A stretch of DNA of 64,000 nucleotides from Bacillus sp. HMF5848 (GCF_003944835.1 NZ_RWIV01000001.1:752001-816000), one strand, 5' to 3'; shown: positions 44,180-54,055, counted from the first letter of the stretch. Numbers and translations are program-made. The notes: generated by a model not told the origin, from the letters alone.

Positions 44180-44215
44180 AGTTCTGAGTAGATCTTCTGC
44201 TCAGAACTTTTTCTT
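44180..44215 (+). terminator. Terminator after the 1154-aa gene
   Basis: AGTTCTGAG (44180-44188) and CTCAGAACT (44200-44208) form a 9-bp stem followed by TTTTC. Confidence 0.85.
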
Positions 44216-44223
44216 TTTTAACA

Positions 44224-44355
44224 GACGACCTTTGAGAGGAATCGTCAGGATGCAAACGAACGAGGTGAGAAAGTTGCTTAATGCGTTCTGAGGGGAGCTG
44301 TCAGAGCGCGAAAGAAGTGGAAAGTGCTTCATGAGAGCAATCTTCTTCGACAGCT
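44224..44355 (+). other. Possible structured RNA segment, unassigned
   Basis: GACGA/TCGTC (44224-44228, 44242-44246) and AGCTGTC/GACAGCT (44296-44302, 44349-44355) can form nested stems, with an inner AAGAAG/CTTCTT pair. The segment is purine-rich and has no reading frame or recognised family. It may be transcribed by readthrough of the previous terminator. Confidence 0.25.
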
Positions 44356-44380
44356 AAATGTGCATTTTTCTGTTATCTTT

Positions 44381-44422
44381 AATAGCACTTTAATACTTAA
44401 TCCTAGCAAGGGACAGGCACCC
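44381..44422 (+). repeat. Family A REP-like repeat, copy 6
   Basis: AATAGCACTTTAATACTTAA then TCCTAGCAAGGGACAGGCACC: consensus tail with a partly decayed stem. Confidence 0.75.
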
Positions 44423-44628
44423 ATTTTTCAGGAAAAAATAACAAAATGTTCACAATTCGTTAAAAAGAAAGATGGCAGAGAGTTTATACTAGTGGTGAAG
44501 TATTAAGAAGGTGCTACCTTGAGCGATTATTCAATATAGCGCACAGCGGTTGACAGATAACAAGGATAGAATATGGTATTTGTCTATTCACTTCGCTGAG
44601 AAGCGAAATAAAGGAGGGAGTGTTCAGG

Positions 44629-45420
44629 ATGGACTACATAACATCTAACAAAGAAGCATGGGAAGAAGCATTTGAGAAAAAGGCTGATGGATGGGGAAAG
44701 GACATTACTACACGTTTGCAGCAAGAAAAATACCCTTATTTGAAACCGGAATTTGTGGAGGAGTTGCAACAAATTGATTTTACCAATAAAACGGTCGGGC
44801 AATTTTGCTGTAATAATGGAAGAGAGCTACTATCGATTATGCAATTTGGGGCGGCAGAAGGCGTAGGATTTGACATTGCCGCTAATATGGTGAAAGCTGC
44901 AAATGATGTGGCACAGCAGGTTGGATATAATTGTTCCTTTGTGCAAGCGAATATTCTCGAGATTGATGAAACGTACCATGGCTATTTTGATTATATCGTC
45001 ATCACAGTGGGAGCCATCACGTGGTTTGAAGATTTATCGGCATTTTTTAAAAAAGTATCTCTTTGTCTAAAAGAAAAAGGTAAAGTGCTTATGCATGAAA
45101 TACACCCTGTTACGAATATGTTAGCGACTACTGGTGAGGAACTGTACGACCCAAATGTGCCGAATAAGCTCACGTATTCTTATTTTAAAAAAGATCCATG
45201 GGTGGAAAACACCGGCATGGGCTATATGAGTGGAGACAAGTACCAGTCCAAAACGTTCTATAGCTATTCACATACATTCGCAGACATTTTTAACGCATTA
45301 AGTGTAAACGAGCTTAGTTTGAAAAAGCTGAGAGAATTCGCTAAAGATGAGTCAGCCCAGTTCGTACATCTGGACCACAAAGGAATTCCGCTAACATATG
45401 TGCTGGTGGCAGAGAAGTAG
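44629..45420 (+). CDS. Class I SAM-dependent methyltransferase
   Basis: A 263-residue methyltransferase. The SAM-binding stretch is KTVGQFCCNNGRELLSIMQFGAAEGVGFDIA (given in parts: VGQFCCNNGREL and GVGFDIA), and YFDYIVITVGAITWFEDL is the motif IV/V region. KVLMHEIHPVTNML follows. It resembles the Methyltransf_11 group; the substrate is unknown. ATG at 44629 is preceded by AAAGGAGG at 12 bases; the GTG at 44620 is too close to that site. Confidence 0.8.
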   Translation: MDYITSNKEAWEEAFEKKADGWGKDITTRLQQEKYPYLKPEFVEELQQIDFTNKTVGQFCCNNGRELLSIMQFGAAEGVGFDIAANMVKAANDVAQQVGYNCSFVQANILEIDETYHGYFDYIVITVGAITWFEDLSAFFKKVSLCLKEKGKVLMHEIHPVTNMLATTGEELYDPNVPNKLTYSYFKKDPWVENTGMGYMSGDKYQSKTFYSYSHTFADIFNALSVNELSLKKLREFAKDESAQFVHLDHKGIPLTYVLVAEK

Positions 45421-45835
45421 ATGAATCGCTTCAAGCGGAATCTACAAGTAAGGTATATACTCATGAAATGATGTTTTCAGATTTAAAGATTATCAGTGTT
45501 TATAGTTACTTGATCAATGGAAGGGCAAACCAACATATCAAATTACGAATCATTTCTACTAAAACGCCCCAAGGCGTATAAAAATAAAACAAGGATGTCC
45601 TCGATTGAAAAAATATTTACTATATCAGAGTAATCATTTACTGAAAGAAACCCATAGCTTTTGCAGCTGTGGGTTTCTTTGTAATGGAGAGTGAAAGATA
45701 CAAGGAACACGACTTTATAACGTCTATGTTAAATTTGTCTAATAATTTACATAAATACATATAAATGGTGAATTTTCCCTTTATTAATTCCAATTATGGT
45801 ATTATAATCTCAAGTGGAACTAAAAGGTGGTAGTT
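45421..45835. other. Intergenic region upstream of the HTH regulator
   Basis: A decayed coding-like stretch near 45470-45530 has no start or ribosome site. A strong orphan terminator lies at 45644-45684. A TATAAT hexamer at 45803-45808 is a likely -10 for the regulator gene. Confidence 0.45.
45644..45684 (+). terminator. Orphan terminator-like hairpin
   Basis: AAAGAAACCCATAGCT (45644-45659) pairs with AGCTGTGGGTTTCTTT (45665-45680) with one T-G pair, around TTTGC. No intact gene ends just before it, so it may belong to a lost gene or a short RNA. Confidence 0.7.
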
Positions 45836-46351
45836 ATGAAAAATATAAATGAGATACTGTTAAATCCTGTTCGAATGAGAATTATTCAGGAAATGGCTAC
45901 GCAACAAACTATGACTACGAATGAGCTCTGTGAAAGAATCAGTGATGTACCACGTACAACGATGTACCGTCATGTCAATATTCTAATCGATAACAATATT
46001 TTGTCTGTTATGTCAGAAAAAAAAATTAGGGGGAGTCTTGAAAGAACACTTGCTTTAAATATCTCAGAAATTTCAAAGCACAACACCATTGAGAATGCTA
46101 CCCAAAATGCCTTTGGGTTTCTCATGAGTCAATATGCTAAGTTTCACAAATATTTTAATGACCAAAATCCTAATCCTGCAAAAGACAAAATTTTTCTAAA
46201 CAATACTGTGTTGATGATGAGTGATGGGGAGTTCGACCAGTTTACTGAGGAACTGCGCCAACTTATTTCAAAGTACTACAACTATGAATCAACTGAAGGA
46301 AGAAAAGCCAGAGATATTTCAATTATTTCGGCACCTGTGGAGAAAGATTAA
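45836..46351 (+). CDS. Winged-helix transcriptional regulator (ArsR-like)
   Basis: A 171-residue DNA-binding protein. Residues of about 1-75 form an ArsR/HTH_20-type winged helix (LLNPVRMRIIQEMAT, TNELCERISDVPRTTMYRHVNILIDNNIL). A helical C-terminal half follows with no metal motif. ATG at 45836 has AAAGGTGG 6 bases upstream. It is 11 bases from the hydrolase gene, so it probably controls that operon. Confidence 0.8.
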   Translation: MKNINEILLNPVRMRIIQEMATQQTMTTNELCERISDVPRTTMYRHVNILIDNNILSVMSEKKIRGSLERTLALNISEISKHNTIENATQNAFGFLMSQYAKFHKYFNDQNPNPAKDKIFLNNTVLMMSDGEFDQFTEELRQLISKYYNYESTEGRKARDISIISAPVEKD

Positions 46352-46362
46352 TAGGGGGGAAC

Positions 46363-47382
46363 ATGATGAATACCTTATTTCAAAAAAACCAGATCAAACC
46401 TAAAAAGAAAAGAGGGAAAAAAATTATGATGTTCTTTGGAATGATAGTTGCAGTTATTGCGGCTTTTATGTTAATTGGTGGGACGTTACATGCGACATAT
46501 TTCAAAGGTAAGTTCGATCAAATAAAGCCGAATGGTCAGCTTGTTGACGTTAATGACGGGCAAATGCATGTTTATTCAATGGGAAGTGGTGAGAAAACAA
46601 TTGTATTACTTCCTGGTATGGGGGTGGGACTTCCCTCTGCTGATTTTGCGCCGCTCATGCGTAAACTTAGTGAAAAATATACAGCTGTTAGCATTGAGTA
46701 TTTTGGTGTAGGCTTCAGTAGTGAAACATCAAGACCACGTACTAGTGAAAATTATGTTGAAGAAATAAGAACGGCACTTAACAAGGCTGGCTTTAAAGCA
46801 CCGTATGTTCTAATGCCGCACTCCATATCAAGTGTGTATAGTGAATATTATGCTTCAAAATACCCCGAAGAGATAGAAGCCATAATTTCTCTTGATGGCA
46901 CTTCTACTGCGTTTTATGGAGGAGAAATGCCCACTTTTGTTAAATCTATACTTAAAGTTGCTAAATTTCAACAAACTACAGGCACTCTTTCGATCCTAGC
47001 GCCTTTAACGACAAACAAAGAGAAATTGCTATCCTATGGTTATACAGAAAAAGAAATAAAGGACATGATTACTATTGCAGGCTTTTCAATGAATGATACT
47101 GTGTTAGAACAGATGGCAAGTACACCTAACTTTATTAAAGAAACTATGAACGTACCATTTCCTGAATCTGTCCCATATTTCAAAGTAATTTCCAAAAAAA
47201 CCTATGAAACTCCCAATAAGCAATTTAAAATGACACCTCAGGAATATCAATACCAACATCTTGAACGTATTGGTCAGCACGCAAAATACGAAATACTAGA
47301 AGGTACTCACTTTATTTATGCAAACAATGTTGACCGCATTGCAGAGATTACTGATGATGTATTACTCAGTGCTAATCAATAG
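46363..47382 (+). CDS. Membrane-anchored alpha/beta hydrolase
   Basis: A 339-residue alpha/beta-fold hydrolase with a basic N-terminus and one membrane helix (about 21-43), so the catalytic domain is probably outside the membrane. It has the oxyanion strand VLLPGMGVG (81-89), nucleophile S154 in MPHSISS (an unusual elbow), an acid near 178 in SLDGTS and a histidine in GTHFIYAN near 317. A lipid or ester substrate is likely but unknown. GGGGGG lies before the ATG, and the gene is co-transcribed with the regulator upstream. Confidence 0.78.
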   Translation: MMNTLFQKNQIKPKKKRGKKIMMFFGMIVAVIAAFMLIGGTLHATYFKGKFDQIKPNGQLVDVNDGQMHVYSMGSGEKTIVLLPGMGVGLPSADFAPLMRKLSEKYTAVSIEYFGVGFSSETSRPRTSENYVEEIRTALNKAGFKAPYVLMPHSISSVYSEYYASKYPEEIEAIISLDGTSTAFYGGEMPTFVKSILKVAKFQQTTGTLSILAPLTTNKEKLLSYGYTEKEIKDMITIAGFSMNDTVLEQMASTPNFIKETMNVPFPESVPYFKVISKKTYETPNKQFKMTPQEYQYQHLERIGQHAKYEILEGTHFIYANNVDRIAEITDDVLLSANQ

Positions 47383-47429
47383 GAGGCAAGTAGACAGCTT
47401 TCCTTTACATTTTATTGAATGCTACTTTC

Positions 47430-47480
47430 ACCGAACAACTATCTAATCAAGCGCTTGTTTAGATGTTTGTTCGGTTTTTT
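47430..47480 (+). terminator. Terminator after the hydrolase gene
   Basis: ACCGAACAA near 47430 pairs with TTGTTCGGT ending at 47474, with inner ATCTAA/TTAGAT and AAGCGCTT, followed by TTTTTT. Similar ATCTAA/TTAGAT stems occur at 53838 and 63935. Confidence 0.85.
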
Positions 47481-47740
47481 GTTGTGTTATAAAGATTTGA
47501 TTGTAGTCAAGTGTGTACTTTCATTCATTTGCGTTAAAAGGTGAGATCGAAAAATTAAAGAAGTAGATTTTTGGTGCTAAACTCCCAATCAGGATCATAG
47601 CGGGTCTGAATGGTGTGATATGAAAAAATTTAATCCCATATACACATCTTTTTACGAAACTATCATAGAGATATCTTGTACAAATAGATGCTTTGGAGAG
47701 GTGAAAAAAGTTGGCACCTTATCAGAGTTAACTGTCTGCA

Positions 47741-47785
47741 CGTATTAACACATTCTTGCTTTATCCTAGCAAGGAACAGGCACCC
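47741..47785 (+). repeat. Family A REP-like repeat, copy 7 (diverged)
   Basis: ATTCTTGCTTTATCCTAGCA then AGGAACAGGCACC: the right half and tail are conserved, the left stem is lost. Confidence 0.65.
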
Positions 47786-47993
47786 GTTTTACACTTGACA
47801 TAAAATATACATATGAGTATGGATGGAAATCACATATACTTAGTTTATAACCATTTTATAATTAAAATGTTAAAAATAGGATGTGATATGCTGATTTGCC
47901 AGAAGCATATGAACATAACATCAAAGAAATACTTGCAATTAATATTTTTAGAAGATTTGCATACAAAAGATATAAATAGGAAGGAGAATTAGA

Positions 47994-49535
47994 ATGAGAA
48001 TAGGCATACCAAAGGAAAGTCTAACTGGTGAAACGCGAGTTGCTGCCATTCCTAAAACTGTCGAGCAATTAAAGAAGCTAGGCTTTGAGGTTGCGGTAGA
48101 ATCTGGTGCTGGTGAAAGGGCTAGCTTTACCGATGAACAGTATACAAATGCCGGAGCGAGCTGCCTTAATGCCGAGAAAGTTTGGCAATCAGACGTCATC
48201 TACAAAATAAACCCGCCAAATGAGGAAGAAGTAGCAAGAATGAAAAAAGGCACCACCTTAGTCAGTTTAATAGAACCAGCACAGAACAAAAAGTTAATGG
48301 AACGCCTCAACGAAAAGAATATAAATGTGTTAGCAATGGATATGGTACCAAGGATTTCCCGTGCGCAGTCTGTGGATGTTTTATCTTCCATGGCAAATAT
48401 CGGAGGATATAGAGCTGTTATGGAGGCAACCCATGCTTTCGGACGTTTTCTTAATGGACAGATTACAGCAGCTGGAAAAGTACCACCTGCCAAAATATTA
48501 GTCATTGGTGCTGGCGTAGCAGGATTAGCAGCCATTGGAGCTGGTAAATCACTAGGTGCCATCGTGCGAGCATTTGATACGCGTTCTGAAGTAGCAGAAC
48601 AAATCGAATCTATGGGTGGCGAGTTTTTAAAACTAGATCTAGATGAGGATGGCTCGACTGCATCCGGTTATGCAAAAGAAATGTCCGAGGCATTTGTGAG
48701 AGCAGAAATGGAACTGTTTGCCGCGCAAGCGAAAGAAGTAGACATCATTATTACGACGGCACTTATTCGTGGCAGACCTGCACCTAAGCTTATCACAAAA
48801 GAAATGGTTGATAGCATGAAGCCTGGGTCCGTTATTGTGGATTTGGCAGCTTCTACAGGCGGGAATTGTGAATATACCGTTCCTGGTGAATTAGTTGTCA
48901 CTGCATCCGGAGTGAAAATTATTGGGTATACAGATTTACCAGGTCGAATGCCAGCACAAGCTTCAGATATGTATGCAACCAACCTGGTCAATCTAACTAA
49001 ATTACTTTGTAAAGAAAAAGATGGAAACATTCATATTGATTTCGATGACGTGATTTTGCGGAATATGACGGTTACTCGCAATGGACAAATCACGTTTCCA
49101 CCACCGGAGATTAGTGTATCAGCTGCACCTGTGAAAAAAGAAGTGCAGCATCCTAAGACGGAAACAAAAGAGCCAAGAAACCTTTCTGGACTGAAGTATG
49201 GATTTGGTATAGCGGCGATTCTTTTATTCGGGTGGATGGGGCAAGTATCGCCTCCCGAGTTTTTATCACACTTCACGGTATTTGCGCTCGCCATTGTGGT
49301 TGGGTATTACGTGATTTGGAAAGTAACCCATGCCCTACATACACCACTCATGTCCGTTACGAATGCAGTTTCAGGCATTATCGTGGTAGGAGCGTTACTG
49401 CAGATTAATAGTTCAATATTGGCAGTGAAGATACTTGCTTTTATTGGTATTTTAATAGCATCTATTAATATATTTGGTGGCTTTACGGTAACCCATCGCA
49501 TGTTAAAGATGTTTAGAAAGGATCAGGGGGTGTAA
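47994..49535 (+). CDS. pntA: NAD(P) transhydrogenase subunit alpha
   Basis: A 513-residue proton-translocating transhydrogenase alpha subunit. The NAD-binding domain I has [20 protein letters not shown] at the start and [20 protein letters not shown] with FDTRSE in the middle. Four membrane helices fill residues of about 400-500. With PntB it uses the proton gradient to make NADPH from NADH. A full-length, E. coli-type single alpha chain is seen rather than split alpha-1/alpha-2. GGAAGGAG is 8 bases from the ATG. Confidence 0.93.
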   Translation: MRIGIPKESLTGETRVAAIPKTVEQLKKLGFEVAVESGAGERASFTDEQYTNAGASCLNAEKVWQSDVIYKINPPNEEEVARMKKGTTLVSLIEPAQNKKLMERLNEKNINVLAMDMVPRISRAQSVDVLSSMANIGGYRAVMEATHAFGRFLNGQITAAGKVPPAKILVIGAGVAGLAAIGAGKSLGAIVRAFDTRSEVAEQIESMGGEFLKLDLDEDGSTASGYAKEMSEAFVRAEMELFAAQAKEVDIIITTALIRGRPAPKLITKEMVDSMKPGSVIVDLAASTGGNCEYTVPGELVVTASGVKIIGYTDLPGRMPAQASDMYATNLVNLTKLLCKEKDGNIHIDFDDVILRNMTVTRNGQITFPPPEISVSAAPVKKEVQHPKTETKEPRNLSGLKYGFGIAAILLFGWMGQVSPPEFLSHFTVFALAIVVGYYVIWKVTHALHTPLMSVTNAVSGIIVVGALLQINSSILAVKILAFIGILIASINIFGGFTVTHRMLKMFRKDQGV

Positions 49536-49538
49536 GGA

Positions 49539-50939
49539 ATGTCTCAAGGGTTAGTTACGGTAGCATATATCATTGCAGGTATCCTATTTATTCTTAGCTT
49601 GGCTGGTCTGTCTAAACAAGAAACTGCTAGAAATGGGAACGTGTACGGCATGTTGGGAATGACGATTGCGATAGTCGCTACGGTCTTGAGTATAGATTTA
49701 ACTTTAGAAGCTTGGATCTATATTTTGGTGGCTGTAGGAATTGGGGCTGTTATTGGAACTATTTTAGCAAGAAGAGTTAAAATGACTGAAATGCCAGAGC
49801 TAATCGCAGCTTTACACAGCTTTGTAGGGCTAGCTGCCGTATTAGTTGGTTTTAATAGTTTTATAGAAATATTCACACATCACCCAGCTCGTGATGTGCA
49901 TTTGAATATTGAACTGACAGAAATATATCTTGGTGTTTTTATTGGTGCGATCACCTTCACAGGATCGATTGTCGCATTTGGAAAACTAAATGGCATGATT
50001 AAATCAAAACCTCTTTCGTATCCACTCAAGGGAACACTAAATGGGCTGCTACTCGCAGCATCTGTTGTGTTCATGTTTTTATTTATTATCGATGGAGGAA
50101 CTTTATACGCCCTGATTTATCTTAGTATCATGACAGCCATCGCCTTATTTATTGGATGGCAAATGGTTATGTCCATTGGTGGAGCAGATATGCCAGTTGT
50201 CATCTCGATGCTAAACTCTCTATCTGGCTGGGCAGCTGCTGCAACTGGATTTATGTTGTCGAATGACTTATTAATTATTACAGGAGCTTTAGTAGGTTCG
50301 TCTGGTTGGATTTTATCGTATGTAATGTGTAAAGGTATGAACCGTTCATTCATTTCTGTTATAGCAGGTGGATTCGGGGATCAAGGTGGCAGTGCTAGTG
50401 CTGAAGGGGAAGAAGGAGAGCATCGTGAAATAAGTGCAGAAGATGTAGCGGACATGTTAAAACAATCTAGCTCTGTTGTTATTACGCCAGGGTATGGCAT
50501 GGCTGTTGCGCAAGCACAATACCCGATAGCTGAAATGACTAAAAAGCTACGTGAACAGGGGATCAATGTTCGTTTCGCTATCCATCCAGTTGCCGGTCGT
50601 CTACCTGGTCACATGAATGTTCTATTAGCAGAAGCCAATGTACCATATGACATTGTGTTAGAAATGGATGAAATCAACGAAGACTTGCCGGAAACCGACA
50701 CAGTACTAGTTATTGGCGCCAATGACACAGTCAACCCTGCTGCACAAGAGGACCCAACTGGTCCCATCGCTGGCATGCCAGTTTTAGAAGTATGGAAGGC
50801 AAGAAATGTTGTCGTGCTTAAACGGTCAATGGCAGTTGGATATGCTGGTGTACAAAACCCACTGTTTTTTAAAGAAAATACAAGCATGTGCTTTGGTGAC
50901 GCCAAAGCCACTGTTGATGCAATCCTGAACGCAATATAA
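49539..50939 (+). CDS. pntB: NAD(P) transhydrogenase subunit beta
   Basis: A 466-residue beta subunit. About nine N-terminal helices (to about 260) are followed by the NADP-binding domain [44 protein letters not shown] and [20 protein letters not shown]. It starts 3 bases after the pntA stop, so the pair is one operon. The gene is closed by a family B hairpin. Confidence 0.94.
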   Translation: MSQGLVTVAYIIAGILFILSLAGLSKQETARNGNVYGMLGMTIAIVATVLSIDLTLEAWIYILVAVGIGAVIGTILARRVKMTEMPELIAALHSFVGLAAVLVGFNSFIEIFTHHPARDVHLNIELTEIYLGVFIGAITFTGSIVAFGKLNGMIKSKPLSYPLKGTLNGLLLAASVVFMFLFIIDGGTLYALIYLSIMTAIALFIGWQMVMSIGGADMPVVISMLNSLSGWAAAATGFMLSNDLLIITGALVGSSGWILSYVMCKGMNRSFISVIAGGFGDQGGSASAEGEEGEHREISAEDVADMLKQSSSVVITPGYGMAVAQAQYPIAEMTKKLREQGINVRFAIHPVAGRLPGHMNVLLAEANVPYDIVLEMDEINEDLPETDTVLVIGANDTVNPAAQEDPTGPIAGMPVLEVWKARNVVVLKRSMAVGYAGVQNPLFFKENTSMCFGDAKATVDAILNAI

Positions 50940-50944
50940 ACTAC

Positions 50945-50981
50945 GGCAGTATGGGGACGGTTCTCATACTGCCATATTTGT
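50945..50981 (+). repeat. Family B repeat, perfect hairpin after pntB
   Basis: GGCAGTATG (50945-50953) and CATACTGCC (50965-50973) surround GGGGACGGTTCT, followed by ATATTTG. It is almost identical to the copy at 38100 and is placed as a terminator for pntAB. Confidence 0.8.
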
Positions 50982-51061
50982 GAATCAGTCGTTATTCAGT
51001 CTTTAAAAGATAAAGACCGAATAACGACTATCTATTGACACTGCACATGTTTGACCTTTCC

Positions 51062-51102
51062 GTTGCTAGCACTTTGGTACTTTATCCTAGCGGGTGACAG
51101 GC
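51062..51102 (+). repeat. Family A REP-like repeat, copy 8
   Basis: GTTGCTAGCACTTTGGTACT then TTATCCTAGCGGGTGACAGGC: the hairpin halves GCTAG and CTAGC are intact. It ends 11 bases beyond the nitronate monooxygenase stop. Confidence 0.75.
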
Positions 51103-51113
51103 AAAGAATTAAA

Positions 51114-52067
51114 CTAAATACAATTTTCATATTCTTTCATTACGTTGTTTATGATTGTTTGGACGGGAAGAATGTCTTTAATTTCAGCCACTCTTGCTCC
51201 AGCGAAAACAAGTCCATTTTCACAATCTCCATTCATTGATGTAAATAAAGAATCTAGTGTACAAAATCGATAGGAGCAATTTTTTAAGCAATCATGGCAC
51301 TTTTTAATTTTTACCCTATTATCGTCTGAAATCAGGTCAGTAAAATGGTTCTTAATAGCACGACCTTGGAGACCAACAGTTGTTTTAACTAAAATAGTGT
51401 CTTCCTTCTTTGCGTGTACATATTTTTCTTTAAAGGATAGCGGTGCATCACACTCTTCACTCGCAACAAACCTTGTCCCCATCTGTACACCAGATGCTCC
51501 TATTTGTATGGCTTGACGTACATCTCTTCCTGTTAAAATTCCTCCAGCAGCGATAACAGGTATAGTAACGGCCGAAACCACTTCTGGTAAAATGTCGAAC
51601 AGAGGTCTTTCTGTACCTAAATGTCCACCCGCTTCATGCCCTTCTACTACTATAGCAGATGCACCTAGACGTTCAGATAACTTAGCCAGTTTTGCTGAAG
51701 AGACAATGGAGATGACAGGAATCCCAGCTTGTTTGCCCCATGCATACATATCTCTTGAAATGCCGGCACCGGATATAATAAAATCAACTTTTTCTTCAAT
51801 CGCTACTTTCATTTTTTCAGCAAAGTCATTCATTGCAAAAAGTACATTTGCTCCAATATAGCCCATATCTTTTATACTTTCCTTTGCTTTTCTAATGTGT
51901 AATCTCATTTCTTCAACAGTAATACCTGTTCCAGAAATGGTTCCAATCCCCCCAGCGTTTGCGACAGCAGAGGCAAGTCCACTTAAAGAAATACCTACTC
52001 CCATCCCACCTTGCATAATCGGAACCTTTGGTACAATATGACCTATTTTTAACTGTGGAAAATTCAA
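51114..52067 (-). CDS. Nitronate monooxygenase family flavoprotein
   Basis: A 317-residue FMN TIM-barrel enzyme of the 2-nitropropane dioxygenase/NMO family. Motifs are PIMQGGMGVGISLSGLASAVANAGG (seen as QGGMGVGIS and VANAGG), IVVEGHEAGGHLG with the active-site histidine, and PVIAAGGILTGRDV with IGASGVQMGTRF for phosphate binding. A cysteine group CHDCLKNCSYRFC lies near the end. TTG at 52067 is preferred because it gives the usual MNFPQLKIG start with GGGG 9 bases upstream; ATG at 52085 has no good site. A FabK-type reductase is possible but less likely. Confidence 0.82.
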   Translation of the reverse strand: MNFPQLKIGHIVPKVPIMQGGMGVGISLSGLASAVANAGGIGTISGTGITVEEMRLHIRKAKESIKDMGYIGANVLFAMNDFAEKMKVAIEEKVDFIISGAGISRDMYAWGKQAGIPVISIVSSAKLAKLSERLGASAIVVEGHEAGGHLGTERPLFDILPEVVSAVTIPVIAAGGILTGRDVRQAIQIGASGVQMGTRFVASEECDAPLSFKEKYVHAKKEDTILVKTTVGLQGRAIKNHFTDLISDDNRVKIKKCHDCLKNCSYRFCTLDSLFTSMNGDCENGLVFAGARVAEIKDILPVQTIINNVMKEYENCI

Positions 52068-52085
52068 GAGAAAACCCCATTTCAT

Positions 52086-52776
52086 TCTTTTTTTAGAACT
52101 ATGTGACCACCATATTATATCAATAGGTTATCCAGATAGTAATGTTAAACTTAACACTTGGTACTAATAGTTGGTAATACTTTATAAAAATGTCACAAAA
52201 TTTTAACATTTAATGATATAACAATTTTCACATCAACATGACGTTTATGGTATTTATGTTTTTAGATAAATTATTCGGGCATGCTCTAGATCAACTAATC
52301 TAGATTAAGAAATAAATGGTAAAATAGGGACATAATCTAAAAAATTAAATAGTACCGGCGTGGAGGATTTTATGATGTATCCTATAAGGACATGGGAAAC
52401 GTGAGATTAATTAAAGAAGCGAATAAGCTTTCATCAAGTAAAGCGGAAAACTAACTGTGTTGCTAGCACGCTGGTACTTTATCCTAGCGGGGGATAGGTA
52501 CATAATTCTAATGGTTGTTAGATAAAGTTAAAAATAATTTATAACATAGTACCTTGTCAGTATAAATTTTAAAAAGGGAAATGTTCGGTATATAGCAGTA
52601 CTGTTTATACTTGGTGGCACAGGTCTGGTATTATTTATAATTGTTTTTCTTGGAAGGTCGCATGTACTTAGGGAAGAAAAATCAGATGAATAGAATGAAA
52701 GAATTCTAAATGACAGTATGATGTTGTGTTTGTATTATCTAATAAACTAACTTTCCTTTCAGAGAAGGTGCCATTA
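52086..52776. other. Intergenic region with repeat and decayed coding traces
   Basis: It contains a family A repeat (52461-52501). Near 52300-52330, AAGAAATAAATGGTAAAAT resembles the mazG promoter segment. A frame at 52580-52692 encodes a hydrophobic stretch VLFILGGTGLVLFIIVFLG but has no usable start codon. Confidence 0.45.
52461..52501 (+). repeat. Family A REP-like repeat, copy 9
   Basis: TGCTAGCACGCTGGTACTTT then ATCCTAGCGGGGGATAGGTAC: intact stem, diverged tail. Confidence 0.7.
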
Positions 52777-53708
52777 ATGGAGAAAATCAAAATAGCTGCG
52801 ATTCAAGCATATGGAATGCCGGGAGAATATGATGAGAATTTTAAAAAAGCAGAAAAGTATATTCAAACAGCTAAAGAAGCTGACGCTCAATGCATTTTAT
52901 TTCCTGAGTTGTATTCGTGTGGGTTTGTACCCAATCCTTCTGTTTGGAAGTATGCTGAAACAAAGAATGGTCCTACATATCGATTTATAATAGAAATGAC
53001 GCGTAAATATCACATTGCTATTGGAATCGGTTATCTTGAAAAAGTAGGTAAGCATTATTGTAATCGATATCTTATGATGGCACCTAATGGGGTTGAATTA
53101 GCTAGAGCTGAGAAAAATAAGTCAGAAGCATATGTATTCAGACGTGGCCGTGGTGCACATGTTTTCGAAACGCAGTATGGAAAAATTGGAATTGGTCTTT
53201 GTGCAGATAACCATTTTTCATCATTTATAAAATCAATGCAAAAAAATAATATTAATCTATTGATTATGCCGCATGCTTTGCCGATTCCTAAAAATGAAAC
53301 GGAGATTATTTCAAAGGAAGATATAAGACGAATAAAAAATAATATTGAAGAGTTCCCTATACTTGTGTCAAATCTCTTAGGTGTGCCGACAATTTTCATT
53401 AATCAAACAGGACCATTTTCTTCTATGATCGGTATTATGGTAATATGCTCCCACCAAAATCGTATCAGCTTGGCGGGTATTCCAAAATTGTTAATAATGA
53501 AGGTCTTGTCTTGTCGGAAATTCGAGAGGGTGAAGGTATGATATTAGCAGAAGTTGATATTACGGCTAATTCATATGAGAAAAACGAAGCCCCAGACTAT
53601 GATGGATGGATACAGGAAGGTTCCAGTTTATTAAAAAATTTCATTTTGCCAATAGATATTGCTATTGGAAAGTTGTATTATTTATGCAAAAATTACATCA
53701 AGGATTGA
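52777..53708 (+). pseudogene. Carbon-nitrogen hydrolase (nitrilase family), frameshifted
   Basis: The first frame runs MEKIKIAAIQAYG to about GPFSSMIG and holds the nitrilase triad: E44 (FPELYSCG), a lysine at 113 or 115 and C142 (GLCADNH). Around 53432 the family sequence moves to the +1 frame, continuing GNMLPPKSYQLGGYSKIV and EGMILAEVD, ending at 53708. Adding one T in ATTATGG would restore a single frame of about 310 residues. It is either a recent one-base deletion or a sequencing error. ATG at 52777 has GAGAAGG upstream. Confidence 0.8.
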
Positions 53709-53761
53709 TTTGAGATAAGCACAGGTAACATATTTGTAGATGTTACCTGTACTGTGGTGAA

Positions 53762-53794
53762 GCAGTATGGGGACGGTTCTCATACTGCCAATTT
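53762..53794 (+). repeat. Family B repeat after the broken hydrolase
   Basis: GCAGTATG and CATACTGC surround GGGGACGGTTCT, followed by CAATTTTGTG. Confidence 0.8.
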
Positions 53795-53837
53795 TGTGTA
53801 GTCAGTTACTATTCAGCTTCTAAAAGACAACGATTAT

Positions 53838-53887
53838 CGAACACCTATCTATTCACTGTTAGTTTAGATAAGTATTCGGTTTTTTTG
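53838..53887 (+). terminator. Terminator-like hairpin
   Basis: CGAACACCTATCTA and TAGATAAGTATTCG form an imperfect stem around TTCACTGTTAGTT, followed by GTTTTTTT. It is related in sequence to the hairpin at 47430-47480. Confidence 0.65.
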
Positions 53888-53918
53888 TTTAAGGTCTAAT
53901 GTTGAGCAAAATTTATGT

Positions 53919-54055
53919 CACATTACTGCCTTATCCAAATAAAGAAATAAATGGTAATATTTATTCGTTGGTTAACAGTTTCAAAAGCAAATATAGGTTT
54001 TTTGACAAGATTATTGGATTTAGAGATGAACGAAGTGGAAACCTTTCTGGATAAG
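53919..54055 (+). pseudogene. Decayed 5' part of a second mazG-like locus
   Basis: The segment aligns with 31984-32135: CACATTACTGCCTTATC and AAATAAAGAAATAAATGGTAA match the intact locus's promoter region, and GACAAGATTATTGGATTTAG then AGATGAACG matches its first codons (DKIIxFRDER). The start codon and about 12 bases are deleted, and the frame closes soon after. No helicase sequence follows. Confidence 0.7.

Larger units (their letters stand above)
47383..47993. other. Intergenic region upstream of pntAB
   Basis: It holds a terminator (47430-47480) and a family A repeat (47741-47785). No gene is supported. The pntA promoter should lie in the last 200 bases. Confidence 0.5.

Noticed and set aside
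52580-52692. Hydrophobic small-protein frame (VLFILGGTGLVLFIIVFLG)
   Set aside because: No ATG, GTG or TTG in frame upstream; at best a decayed gene.
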